In this document: in pieces, positions 24,972-31,747 of the stretch
How the letters are laid out: the number at the start of each line of letters is the position of its first letter
How positions within the stretch are numbered: the stretch's first letter is position 1
From: RGIG3528 sp045629005
GTDB taxonomy: Bacteria; Bacillota; Clostridia; Lachnospirales; Lachnospiraceae
DNA length: 48,518 bases
Direction of reading: 5' to 3'
Assembly: GCA_045629005.1 (NCBI GenBank)
Contig: JAZQQJ010000029.1
Span: forward strand, 1-48,518
Notes under the pieces: model-generated
Database searches by the model: none
The model's input: only the letters and a program-made list of their open reading frames with translations
What the model was told of the DNA's origin: nothing
Made by a program: the position numbers and the translations under genes

Positions 24972-26229
24972 TAAACTCAACCTCCTTAACGAGATCCTTA
25001 TACATCAGTTTCTCTCCGTTTCTGATTACATATACGTTATCAGCATCTTCTGTATCCTCTACATATCTGCGGAGGATAACTGATGCATACTTCTCATCAA
25101 GTTCCATCGTATGACAAATTCGATTACACTTTTCACAAGCCATAAGAGTCGAACCGCTGCCACCGAATGTATCAACCACAATGCCGTTTTCCTGTGAGGA
25201 ATTGCTTATAGGATAAGCAAGTAAATCAAGCGGCTTTGATGTAGGATGGTTCTTGTTCTTTTTAGGTTTATCGAAGTTCCAAATGGTAGTCTGACTTCTA
25301 CCCGCCTTTGCAGACCAGTAATGCTTACCGTTCTGTAAAAAGCCGTATAAAACGGGTTCATGTTGCCACTGATAATCACTTCTTCCAAGGACAAGAGAGT
25401 TTTTTACCCATATACAACATCCTGCCAAGTGAAATCCGGCATCAATAAAAGCTTTTCTAAAATTAAGGCCTTCCGTATCTGCATGAAAAACATAAGCAGC
25501 ACCGCCTTTTGCAAGATGTGCTGCCATGTTCTTAAATGCCGATAATAAAAACTCATAGAACTTTTCATTCTCCATTTTGTCATTCTTAATAGAAAGACCA
25601 TCGGAACTTTCAAATGCGACATTATACGGAGGATCCGTTAATACAAGGTTTGCCTGCTTGCCGTCCATCAATGTATTTACATCTTCTTCCGAAGTTGCAT
25701 CTCCACACATAAGTCTGTGACGACCCACAGTCCATACATCACCACGTTCAACAAATGATGCTTTCTCAAGAGCCTCGGATAAATCAAAATCATCGTCTTC
25801 AACATCCGACTTGTCTGCCATTGCAAATAAATCAGATATTTCATCTTCATTAAAGCCCGTAAGGGATACATCAAAATCCATCCCCTCCAAAGCTTCAATC
25901 TCAACTCTTAACAAATCTTCGTCCCAGCCTGCGTCCTGTGCATATCTATTGTCTGCAAGGATATACGCTTTCTTCTGTGCTTCTGTAAGATAATCAACAT
26001 ATACACAGGGCACTTCCTCAATGCCTTCTTCCTTTGCAGCCATAAGTCTGCCATGCCCCGCTATTACATTAAAATCCTTGTCTATGATTACCGGATTTAC
26101 AAATCCGAATTCACGCAAGGATGCTCGAAGTTTGTTTACCTGCTCCTGCGAATGTGTTCTCGCATTATTTATATAAGGTATCAATTTTGATGTCGATACC
26201 AATTCCATTTTTGTCGTTGTTCTACCCAT
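24961..26229 (-). CDS. ParB-like domain + DNA N4/N6 methyltransferase (beta class)
   Basis: This 422-aa fusion starts at ATG 26229. Residues ~8-105 are a ParB/Srx-type domain (STSKLIPYINNARTHSQEQV, NVIAGHGRLMAAKEEG, KAYILADNRYAQDAGW). The methyltransferase follows with motif IV LVLTDPPYNVAF at ~195 and motif I-like VDTFGGSGSTLMACEK at ~370, plus HPTSKPLDLLAYPI. The order IV then I marks the beta class. It should methylate adenine N6 or cytosine N4. This pairing is common between the terminase genes of Firmicute phages. Overlaps on both sides indicate coupling. Confidence 0.93.
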   Translation of the reverse strand: MGRTTTKMELVSTSKLIPYINNARTHSQEQVNKLRASLREFGFVNPVIIDKDFNVIAGHGRLMAAKEEGIEEVPCVYVDYLTEAQKKAYILADNRYAQDAGWDEDLLRVEIEALEGMDFDVSLTGFNEDEISDLFAMADKSDVEDDDFDLSEALEKASFVERGDVWTVGRHRLMCGDATSEEDVNTLMDGKQANLVLTDPPYNVAFESSDGLSIKNDKMENEKFYEFLLSAFKNMAAHLAKGGAAYVFHADTEGLNFRKAFIDAGFHLAGCCIWVKNSLVLGRSDYQWQHEPVLYGFLQNGKHYWSAKAGRSQTTIWNFDKPKKNKNHPTSKPLDLLAYPISNSSQENGIVVDTFGGSGSTLMACEKCNRICHTMELDEKYASVILRRYVEDTEDADNVYVIRNGEKLMYKDLVKEVEFNEK

Positions 26230-26396
26230 CAGCCTACTACCTTCCTTCTTAACAATTTATCCAGACCTTTCTTGGCCCCTTCCGTATCTCCTGCAAGAAT
26301 CTGACCTTTAATGGTCGAATACTGCTGATGAGTCAGTTTGCTTTTCTGTGCCTTAAGCATCTGTATGCATTCAGTTTTGTCAATTGCCTTATCCAT
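26229..26396 (-). CDS. 55-aa accessory protein of the terminase region
   Basis: This short gene was read directly. ATG 26396 follows AGAGGATAACG, and TGA at 26229-26231 overlaps the next start (TGATG). The product (MDKAIDKTECIQMLKAQKSK, LTHQQYSTIKGQILAGDTEG, AKKGLDKLLRRKVVG) is helical and basic. Similar small proteins sit between the small terminase and methyltransferase in related prophages, with no known role. Confidence 0.75.
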   Translation of the reverse strand: MDKAIDKTECIQMLKAQKSKLTHQQYSTIKGQILAGDTEGAKKGLDKLLRRKVVG

Positions 26397-26398
26397 CG

Positions 26399-26941
26399 TT
26401 ATCCTCTCTTCCGTAAGAGCATCTCCATTACATCTTCCTGCGGAGTGCCACTAAATTCTGTAGAACAGTTCTCTTTTACGATTTGGAAAATCTGATACCA
26501 AATCTGATTTACCTGTTTCATGTACTGTTGGCTCATTGCCACATACGGAGACGCACAGGCTTGACCCGTTGTCGGATGCTTTGCCAAAAATCCAAACTCC
26601 GAAACAGCTTCTTCGCATTGGATGTAACGTGATACGCTCATTGCATATTGTTCGACAAGCTGTTTGCTGACGAACTTTTCACATCCTCGTTCTTTAAGCC
26701 ACAACCACGTTTCCTTATAAATGTTCTCCGCAGCTAAATCGCCACCGTTCTTTTGTTTTGCCGTTAAGTACTCACTCGGAGCAGGCATATCAACACCATC
26801 AAAAGAAGCGGTCTCCGGTAGTTCCAAGACCGTAAGTGCTCTGCCTCCCGGATTACCTGTGGCAATCTTCTCGGATAAGGCTTTGGACTTGCGACCCGAA
26901 CCAGCACGTTGACCGCCTCTGGCAGTTCCATCTTTTGCCAT
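26399..26941 (-). CDS. Terminase small subunit, P27 family
   Basis: This 180-aa protein recognises the packaging site and recruits the large subunit. It opens MAKDGTARGGQRAGSGRKSK, has the P27 core (GGDLAAENIYKETWLWLKER, VSKQLVEQYAMSVSRYIQCE, FLAKHPTTGQACASPYVAMS), and ends TPQEDVMEMLLRKRG. GGAAGGTGTAACAA precedes the ATG. The large subunit is 4.7 kb further on, separated by methyltransferases and small genes. Confidence 0.93.
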   Translation of the reverse strand: MAKDGTARGGQRAGSGRKSKALSEKIATGNPGGRALTVLELPETASFDGVDMPAPSEYLTAKQKNGGDLAAENIYKETWLWLKERGCEKFVSKQLVEQYAMSVSRYIQCEEAVSEFGFLAKHPTTGQACASPYVAMSQQYMKQVNQIWYQIFQIVKENCSTEFSGTPQEDVMEMLLRKRG

Positions 26942-27010
26942 TTGTTACACCTTCCTATTAATTTTTCGGGACCTTTCCTTATATACCCATTTGATTTCGC
27001 AAAAAATTCA

Positions 27011-27050
27011 CACGCGACCCCAGCGCCGGTCCCCGTGGGGGCGGTTCGTA
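27011..27050. other. Candidate cos packaging site
   Basis: A sharply GC-rich block with GCGCCGGT and CCCCGTGGGG lies in an AT-rich, non-coding 114-base gap between the small terminase and HNH genes. In cos-type phages of this gene order the cohesive end lies here. The exact cut is not readable from sequence alone. Confidence 0.35.
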
Positions 27051-27055
27051 GAGAT

Positions 27056-27466
27056 TCAGTTACCCCCACCGGGGTGCTTAATCTCGGGTCCGTACGTATA
27101 TACATGGTCTTTCTTATGCCATCGGTCTCCACGCTGTGCATGAATCTGTGCGTGGCAGGAATGACATAAAGAAATAAGATTTTCTTTTGCGTGAGTTCCA
27201 CCTTCAGAAATAGGAATCTTGTGGTGAACTTCTTCAACCGGAACAAGTATCCCTTTAGAAAAGCAAATTTCACAGTAGGGGAACTCTTGCGCATGCTTAT
27301 CACGTATCCGTTTCCAAGCACGACCGTATCGTTTCTTGGAATCGTATGGCCTATCATACTTTTCGTATCGCCTGTTCTCCTCGGTTGTATGTTCCTTACA
27401 GAACCTTCCGTATGTTAAGTTAGGGCATCCGCTCTTTGCACACGGATGTGGTGGACTCTTAGGCAT
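27056..27466 (-). CDS. HNH endonuclease of the packaging module
   Basis: ATG 27466 lies five bases after GAGGG; an ATG at 27478 contains the ribosome site. The 136-aa protein has an N-terminal zinc knuckle (PCAKSGCPNLTYGRFCKEH), the basic KKRYGRAWKRIRDKHAQEF, then the HNH motif CEICF, VEEVHHKIPISEGGTHAKEN and LISLCHSCHAQIHA. HK97-type HNH proteins work with terminase in cos cleavage. The position next to the small terminase supports this. Confidence 0.93.
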   Translation of the reverse strand: MPKSPPHPCAKSGCPNLTYGRFCKEHTTEENRRYEKYDRPYDSKKRYGRAWKRIRDKHAQEFPYCEICFSKGILVPVEEVHHKIPISEGGTHAKENLISLCHSCHAQIHAQRGDRWHKKDHVYTYGPEIKHPGGGN

Positions 27467-27489
27467 CGTATCCCTCATTTCATTGCATA

Positions 27490-27525
27490 ATAAAAGCCCC
27501 GTAAGGATTGCTCCTCCGAGGCTCT
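27490..27525 (-). terminator. Intrinsic terminator at the early-late boundary
   Basis: The minus-strand RNA forms AGCCTCGGAGGA-GCAA-TCCTTACGGGGCT: a 12-pair stem with G-U pairs, one bulged A and a GNRA (GCAA) tetraloop, followed by TTTATTATG. It lies between the DUF1492 gene and HNH, so it separates the early transcript from the packaging/late transcript. Confidence 0.8.
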
Positions 27526-27600
27526 CATCTTTTATTCTTTTGCTGATTTTATCATATCATAAGCAACTACATGAATTATAGTGCATTTTAGTGTCCTATC

Positions 27601-28011
27601 TTAAATCAGCTTTTCTACTTCTTCAAGTGCTGCACTGTGAAGTTTGTATATCCAACGCAGGTTATAATTCATAAAGACAGCTATCTGTTCCCAAGTCTTA
27701 AACGAAATGTATCTCTGCTCAAGTAATGTCTGATAATCAAGGTTCGGTACTCTGTTAATGACACTACCGATTTCCTTTCGCAGATCCACAAGCTTATCAA
27801 TATCGTTATTGATTTCATTCTCGTAATCAATAATCTTTGCCATTATCGACTCCAGCTTATCGGTTCGTCTGTTTGGACTTCCCGGCATATCGGAATAACC
27901 AACGCTTGCTTTCGTAGCCAATTCCCTCAATGCATGTACCTGTTCAAGTTTACTGTTTATTCTGGCATCAATATGATATGCCTGTTCTAAATATGCCTTT
28001 GCACTTTTCAT
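27601..28011 (-). CDS. DUF1492 / ArpU-like late transcription regulator
   Basis: This 136-aa protein (SAKAYLEQAYHIDARINSKL, NDIDKLVDLRKEIGSVINRV, LLEQRYISFKTWEQIAVFMN, then RWIYKLHSAALEEVEKLI) matches DUF1492. Its C-terminus resembles sigma-70 region 4. In related phages such proteins activate late genes, and this one is the last gene before the packaging module. The start overlaps the upstream stop (ATGA) with GAGGAGG as ribosome site. Confidence 0.85.
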   Translation of the reverse strand: MKSAKAYLEQAYHIDARINSKLEQVHALRELATKASVGYSDMPGSPNRRTDKLESIMAKIIDYENEINNDIDKLVDLRKEIGSVINRVPNLDYQTLLEQRYISFKTWEQIAVFMNYNLRWIYKLHSAALEEVEKLI

Positions 28012-28253
28012 AATGCATCTACCTCCTCGTTAAGCATCCGGATGAGTGTCTCCCCATCCACCGATGTAAGTTCGCCATACCATCTCGACCGTAAAAATCG
28101 CTCCACATCCGCTTTATCCCGAAGTGACGATTCATGCCTTGGATTCTTCTTTAGGTTCTTCAGTGCCTTCCGATAATCTTGGCAAGCGGTAACGATGATG
28201 GCATTGGCTAACTTTTCGTAACATTCAACATTGTCTTGGACTTGCATAGCCAC
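28008..28253 (-). CDS. Small phage protein of unknown function
   Basis: The start is GTG 28253, seven bases after AAAGGAGG; the following ATG is 13 bases away. The 81-aa helical product (DNVECYEKLANAIIVTACQD, RKALKNLKKNPRHESSLRDK, VERFLRSRWYGELTSVDGET) occurs beside DUF1492 proteins in many Clostridia phages. No function can be assigned. Confidence 0.75.
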   Translation of the reverse strand: MAMQVQDNVECYEKLANAIIVTACQDYRKALKNLKKNPRHESSLRDKADVERFLRSRWYGELTSVDGETLIRMLNEEVDAL

Positions 28254-28318
28254 AGCAGTTCCTCCTTTCAGAATTGATGTTTGATGCTCTGCCCAAGACG
28301 GAGGTGTTAATGCATTGA

Positions 28319-28597
28319 TTAAATGCTTTCGATAACAGTTTTTACTTCATCAACAGATCTGACAACCACGGCAATACCGCCACAATCGTTTATCTTTCGT
28401 ATGGTTGCTTTCTGCAGGTCGGTAACTACTCCATCGTCTGTCTTAACTTCAAGACCTATGAACCTTCCTTTGTAGCAAAGAATCAAATCGGGGATTCCGG
28501 CTGTGCCATACATCCCTCCATGTTCTTTCCAAAAAAAGCAACCCCCTACTGTTTTTAAGTATTTCTTTATAGCTGTAACAATGTCTTTTTCTTTCAT
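28319..28597 (-). CDS. VRR-NUC domain nuclease
   Basis: ATG 28597 lies nine bases after AGAAGGAG. The 92-aa protein is a minimal VRR-NUC (PD-(D/E)xK) nuclease: EKDIVTAIKKYLKTVGGCFF, HGGMYGTAGIPDLILCYKGR with the PD pair, then FIGLEVKTDDGVVTDLQKA with E-V-K. Such phage proteins probably act on branched replication or recombination intermediates. It is the first gene after the primase-helicase hairpin and the 28.6-28.75 kb inverted repeat. Confidence 0.92.
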   Translation of the reverse strand: MKEKDIVTAIKKYLKTVGGCFFWKEHGGMYGTAGIPDLILCYKGRFIGLEVKTDDGVVTDLQKATIRKINDCGGIAVVVRSVDEVKTVIESI

Positions 28598-28624
28598 AAT
28601 CCAAATCTCCTTCTGACATTTCTT

Positions 28625-28741
28625 CGGACATTCTGACACTGACAAATGCAATTATAATAAATAATTTTCACAAAAAATTAGTATGTGTTTTAAAGATAAA
28701 ATATAGAGAGTAATAAGAAATAAAGTGTCAGAAAGCGTCCG
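28625..28741. repeat. Spaced inverted repeat in the gap upstream of the VRR-NUC gene
   Basis: CGGACATTCTGACACT at 28625-28640 recurs inverted at 28724-28741 (AGTGTCAGAAAGCGTCCG), with an identical ten-base core TTCTGACACT/AGTGTCAGAA. The ~83 bases between are very AT-rich and hold a minus-strand TATAAT (28651-28656 area). Two sites for one regulator or initiator are plausible. Confidence 0.45.
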
Positions 28742-28766
28742 ATTGTCCTTTTGAATATGGATAAAT

Positions 28767-28793
28767 GACCCCAGTCACCAAGTGACCAGGGTC
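28767..28793 (-). terminator. Hairpin after the primase-helicase gene
   Basis: The minus-strand RNA gives GACCCTGGTCAC-TTG-GTGACTGGGGTC, 12 pairs of which two are G-U, starting 10 bases after the primase-helicase stop. The T stretch after it is poor (ATTTATCC), so termination may be partial. It resembles the hairpin after the endolysin (shared CAGTCACC on the plus strand). Confidence 0.6.
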
Positions 28794-28802
28794 AAAGAAT
28801 CC

Positions 28803-31283
28803 TTAATCTATGCACTCTGCGAGTTTTATGCCCTTCCAAACTCTCTTGTTTCCGGTTGAGTCCTTACCACGGACAGTTTTAGGAAAATTGGATTCAATCT
28901 CCTTGTTAAACGTCTGCTTGCCGTAAGGTTTCATACCATTATCGTCACAGAACCCTTTATACCTGTCATAAAGAACCGTGCATCCGACTTCCACACCATC
29001 GTCTACTTCGCAGCATTCGTTAATGAACCCAATAACTGAATTGGAATCTTCCTTATACTGCTGCAAGGCATCAATGTTAGCCTGTGTTTCCGAGAACACG
29101 AAATTGTTGTGAATAAGTCGCCTTAATCCTTCAATTGCAAACATAAGGATACCGTCTGCCTCACTACGGAACTTATCCAAAAGTTCCGGGTCCTTCTTAT
29201 CCTGCGGCACAGCGTGATTGAACTTGATAATGATGAGTCTACGGTAAAAACCGTCCGACCTGTCACCGTAGTTCTTCGGAATGCTGTTACATGAAAACAA
29301 GAGCCTTGCAAATGACTGGAATGAGAAGGGCTTCTTATTCTTGAATTCCACAGTCAGATAATCTTCGCCTACTAAAGCTTTGAAGATGCCATTGTCATCA
29401 ATGTTCTTCGTAGGCAAATCTGCGAACGAATTTACAAGTTTTCCGAACAACTCCGCAGGCTTGAATCTTTCATTTAATGCCTGCCAGGATACATTGCTCA
29501 CATTTTCCCTGCCGATAAGTATCTCGGATATCGTGCGGAGAAGTACCGACTTGCCCGAGCCTCCGACACCAACAATTAAGAATGCCTTCTGTGCCCTATT
29601 TGTCGGAATAAGCAGATATCCAAGCATCTCCTGCACAAGCGGTATCTGATCAGGTTCAAGTGCATCAGATAAATACTGTAAGAATCTCGGACACTTTGAT
29701 GCCGGGTCATATTTCGCACCAATCTGTACCGTAGACAGATAATCCGCCGTATGCTCCGACAGTTTGTCATCAAGTACATTGTATAAACCGTTCTGAACAT
29801 TGATAATAAACGGATTGGCATTAAGGTCCTTGAAATCCGACTGTGCCAGCATTCTCCACTGTCTCTCCGTGTCGGTTATCTGTGATAACTTAACTTCTGA
29901 AACAAGCATATGGTCACGGACAATTTTCTGTGCCGTCAGTTCTGTTATCGGTTCGTATACTCCGGGACCGTAAAGATAATACTGCTCGGCAGCATAAAAC
30001 ACTTTCTCATCTTCCTTAAGATGATTCGACAACACTCCGGGCTTGAATTTGTAACCTCTTTCCGTTACATCGTACCAATCCGGTATGTCTGCTCCTGCCT
30101 TGTTCTTCTTGACTTCGGCTCTTTCGCAGAATGCCTTATGTGCTTCCTTGTACATCTGATGCAGGGTTTTAAGGTCATCCCTCTTCAGATTGAAACGTGC
30201 CTTGACTTCATAATTTATGAAAGCACTGGCAATAACGATATCTACGTTATACAGATATTCTTCAACGAACTTACTCGCTGTTGTAAGGTCTGTAACGATA
30301 GTATTTGTAACGGGCAAGGTCACAAGCACTGCTTTAAGTTCATCCACATCCAAAGGCTGATATGCTATCGAAGCCGGAGATTTGCAGGAACACTCTCCCG
30401 ACAGCATCTTCGGACACTGAAAGCCTTTATCGGCAATTACCTGACAGGTAATCGGTCCCGTGTTGCTTTCAAGAAAATGATTTATCTTCTTCTGCGTTTT
30501 TGACGCATCATATCCGGGATAGCCTTTACTATACTCATGAACCTTTGCAGTTCCATCCTCAAATACAGACATATTTGTAATCATTGCATACCAATCATGC
30601 TCGGATAGTGTTGCTGCGTTATCATGGCAATGCTTTATGAACTCGCATTTTGATTCAAGAAGATGCAGTCCCTTCTGTGTACCCGTCTTTGTGGCACTCC
30701 CCGATGAATCTTCAACCTCGGGTAACAGTTCCGACAGTTCATCCTGCGTATATTTACGCTCGGGGCTAAACAGCACACACTTAACCAGGACGGGGTCTTT
30801 CTTACAATGATTGAATCCGGGAAGTCTCATACAACGTGACTCGTTAACACACATCGGGTCACCGCCAAAATGTGCCACCAGCTGTTTCTGAATACCACGG
30901 AACTTGGAAACATCGCCATCCTTTATAAACCAATACACATGTAAGGATTTTCTCGTCTGAATTACCATTGACGGTGAGAGTTTAAACTTATCAATCTTCT
31001 CCCACTGCTCTTCAAATGTGCCTTCATCCATCTCAACAAACTGTGCGTTGATTCTTGTAATGCTCTTATCATCATCACCACCGGAATTGACAACGTAAAA
31101 AATACCACGGTTCTGTGCATTATGATCCTTAAGTTCTTTTTCAATTGTCGAATAGTGTCCCGCTTCGATAGCCTTCTTCATACCGGAGAAAATACCACTG
31201 CCCTGGTCTTCAAAGATACGAATATTAACTATGTCATCGGGGTTGTTTAATGCATTTAATACATCCTGCGCTGTTATTTCCAT
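28803..31283 (-). CDS. Replicative primase-helicase (RepB/AEP-type primase + SF3 helicase)
   Basis: This 826-aa protein probably primes and unwinds phage DNA. Residues ~1-200 look like an archaeo-eukaryotic-type (RepB-like) primase: NAQFVEMDEGTFEEQWEK, QTRKSLHVYWFIKDGD and ESRCMRLPGFNHCKKDP. A Cys cluster follows near 290-310 (GFQCPKMLSGECSCKSP). From ~480 a D5_N/VirE-type domain leads to the SF3 helicase: Walker A FLIVGVGGSGKSVLLRTI at ~572, VNSFADLPTKNIDDNG, FARLLFSCNSIPKNYGDRSD and FYRRLIIIKFNH. The ribosome site is GGAGG, about ten bases from the ATG, inside the end of the upstream gene. Confidence 0.93.
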   Translation of the reverse strand: MEITAQDVLNALNNPDDIVNIRIFEDQGSGIFSGMKKAIEAGHYSTIEKELKDHNAQNRGIFYVVNSGGDDDKSITRINAQFVEMDEGTFEEQWEKIDKFKLSPSMVIQTRKSLHVYWFIKDGDVSKFRGIQKQLVAHFGGDPMCVNESRCMRLPGFNHCKKDPVLVKCVLFSPERKYTQDELSELLPEVEDSSGSATKTGTQKGLHLLESKCEFIKHCHDNAATLSEHDWYAMITNMSVFEDGTAKVHEYSKGYPGYDASKTQKKINHFLESNTGPITCQVIADKGFQCPKMLSGECSCKSPASIAYQPLDVDELKAVLVTLPVTNTIVTDLTTASKFVEEYLYNVDIVIASAFINYEVKARFNLKRDDLKTLHQMYKEAHKAFCERAEVKKNKAGADIPDWYDVTERGYKFKPGVLSNHLKEDEKVFYAAEQYYLYGPGVYEPITELTAQKIVRDHMLVSEVKLSQITDTERQWRMLAQSDFKDLNANPFIINVQNGLYNVLDDKLSEHTADYLSTVQIGAKYDPASKCPRFLQYLSDALEPDQIPLVQEMLGYLLIPTNRAQKAFLIVGVGGSGKSVLLRTISEILIGRENVSNVSWQALNERFKPAELFGKLVNSFADLPTKNIDDNGIFKALVGEDYLTVEFKNKKPFSFQSFARLLFSCNSIPKNYGDRSDGFYRRLIIIKFNHAVPQDKKDPELLDKFRSEADGILMFAIEGLRRLIHNNFVFSETQANIDALQQYKEDSNSVIGFINECCEVDDGVEVGCTVLYDRYKGFCDDNGMKPYGKQTFNKEIESNFPKTVRGKDSTGNKRVWKGIKLAECID

Positions 31284-31744
31284 AACCTACTTACCTCCGA
31301 TTCAATCACCGTTACCGGGATACCAAGTTTCTTACACTCACGAACCTCTGCCTCCATGCCTTCGGACATAGGCTGACCGTTCGTAAAAACATAAGCCTCA
31401 TCGCACATTTCCAAAAGTGCCAAACCGTAAAGCAATCCCAACTCCCTTATATCCGTAGGTTCTCCGGTATCACCCGATACGGAAAACATCTGCGGAAACA
31501 AAAGGTGGCTTGCGATAGGAATCTTATGTTTCCTTACAATAAGAAATCTGGCAAACTCCCGAGCTGCCATAACATTTGCATCAATGTCACCTGCGAACCT
31601 CGAAATCAGATATGCCTTTTTTCTGTGACGTATTTCATCTTTGCGTCTGAATTCCTTCTTCTGTTTTTCTTTGTACTCTTTCATAACGTGGCTCATTGCA
31701 AGACCCGCCGTGGGGTCTGCAACGCCTTCATTGTTCTTGAACAT
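31274..31744 (-). CDS. DUF7768 (DUF4406-like) protein
   Basis: This 156-aa protein has a Rossmann-like C-terminal domain: KAYLISRFAGDIDANVMAAR, ARFLIVRKHKIPIASHLLFP, RELGLLYGLALLEMCDEAYV and MEAEVRECKKLGIPVTVIES. This matches DUF7768, related to nucleoside 2-deoxyribosyltransferase-like folds. The N-terminal ~40 residues are charged and helical. A nucleotide-metabolism role beside the polymerase is plausible but unproven. Confidence 0.82.
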   Translation of the reverse strand: MFKNNEGVADPTAGLAMSHVMKEYKEKQKKEFRRKDEIRHRKKAYLISRFAGDIDANVMAAREFARFLIVRKHKIPIASHLLFPQMFSVSGDTGEPTDIRELGLLYGLALLEMCDEAYVFTNGQPMSEGMEAEVRECKKLGIPVTVIESEVSRLWK

Positions 31745-31747
31745 GGG

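Noticed and set aside
26764..27357. 197-codon leftward frame overlapping small terminase and HNH
   Set aside because: It overlaps two certain genes in another frame, crosses the candidate cos site, and its sequence looks like random translation.
28530..28560. GGGGGTTGC inside the VRR-NUC gene as a further motif copy
   Set aside because: It is within coding sequence (VGGCFF) and lacks the TCGGCAG half. A similar match at about 32210-32230 in the polymerase gene is also coding.
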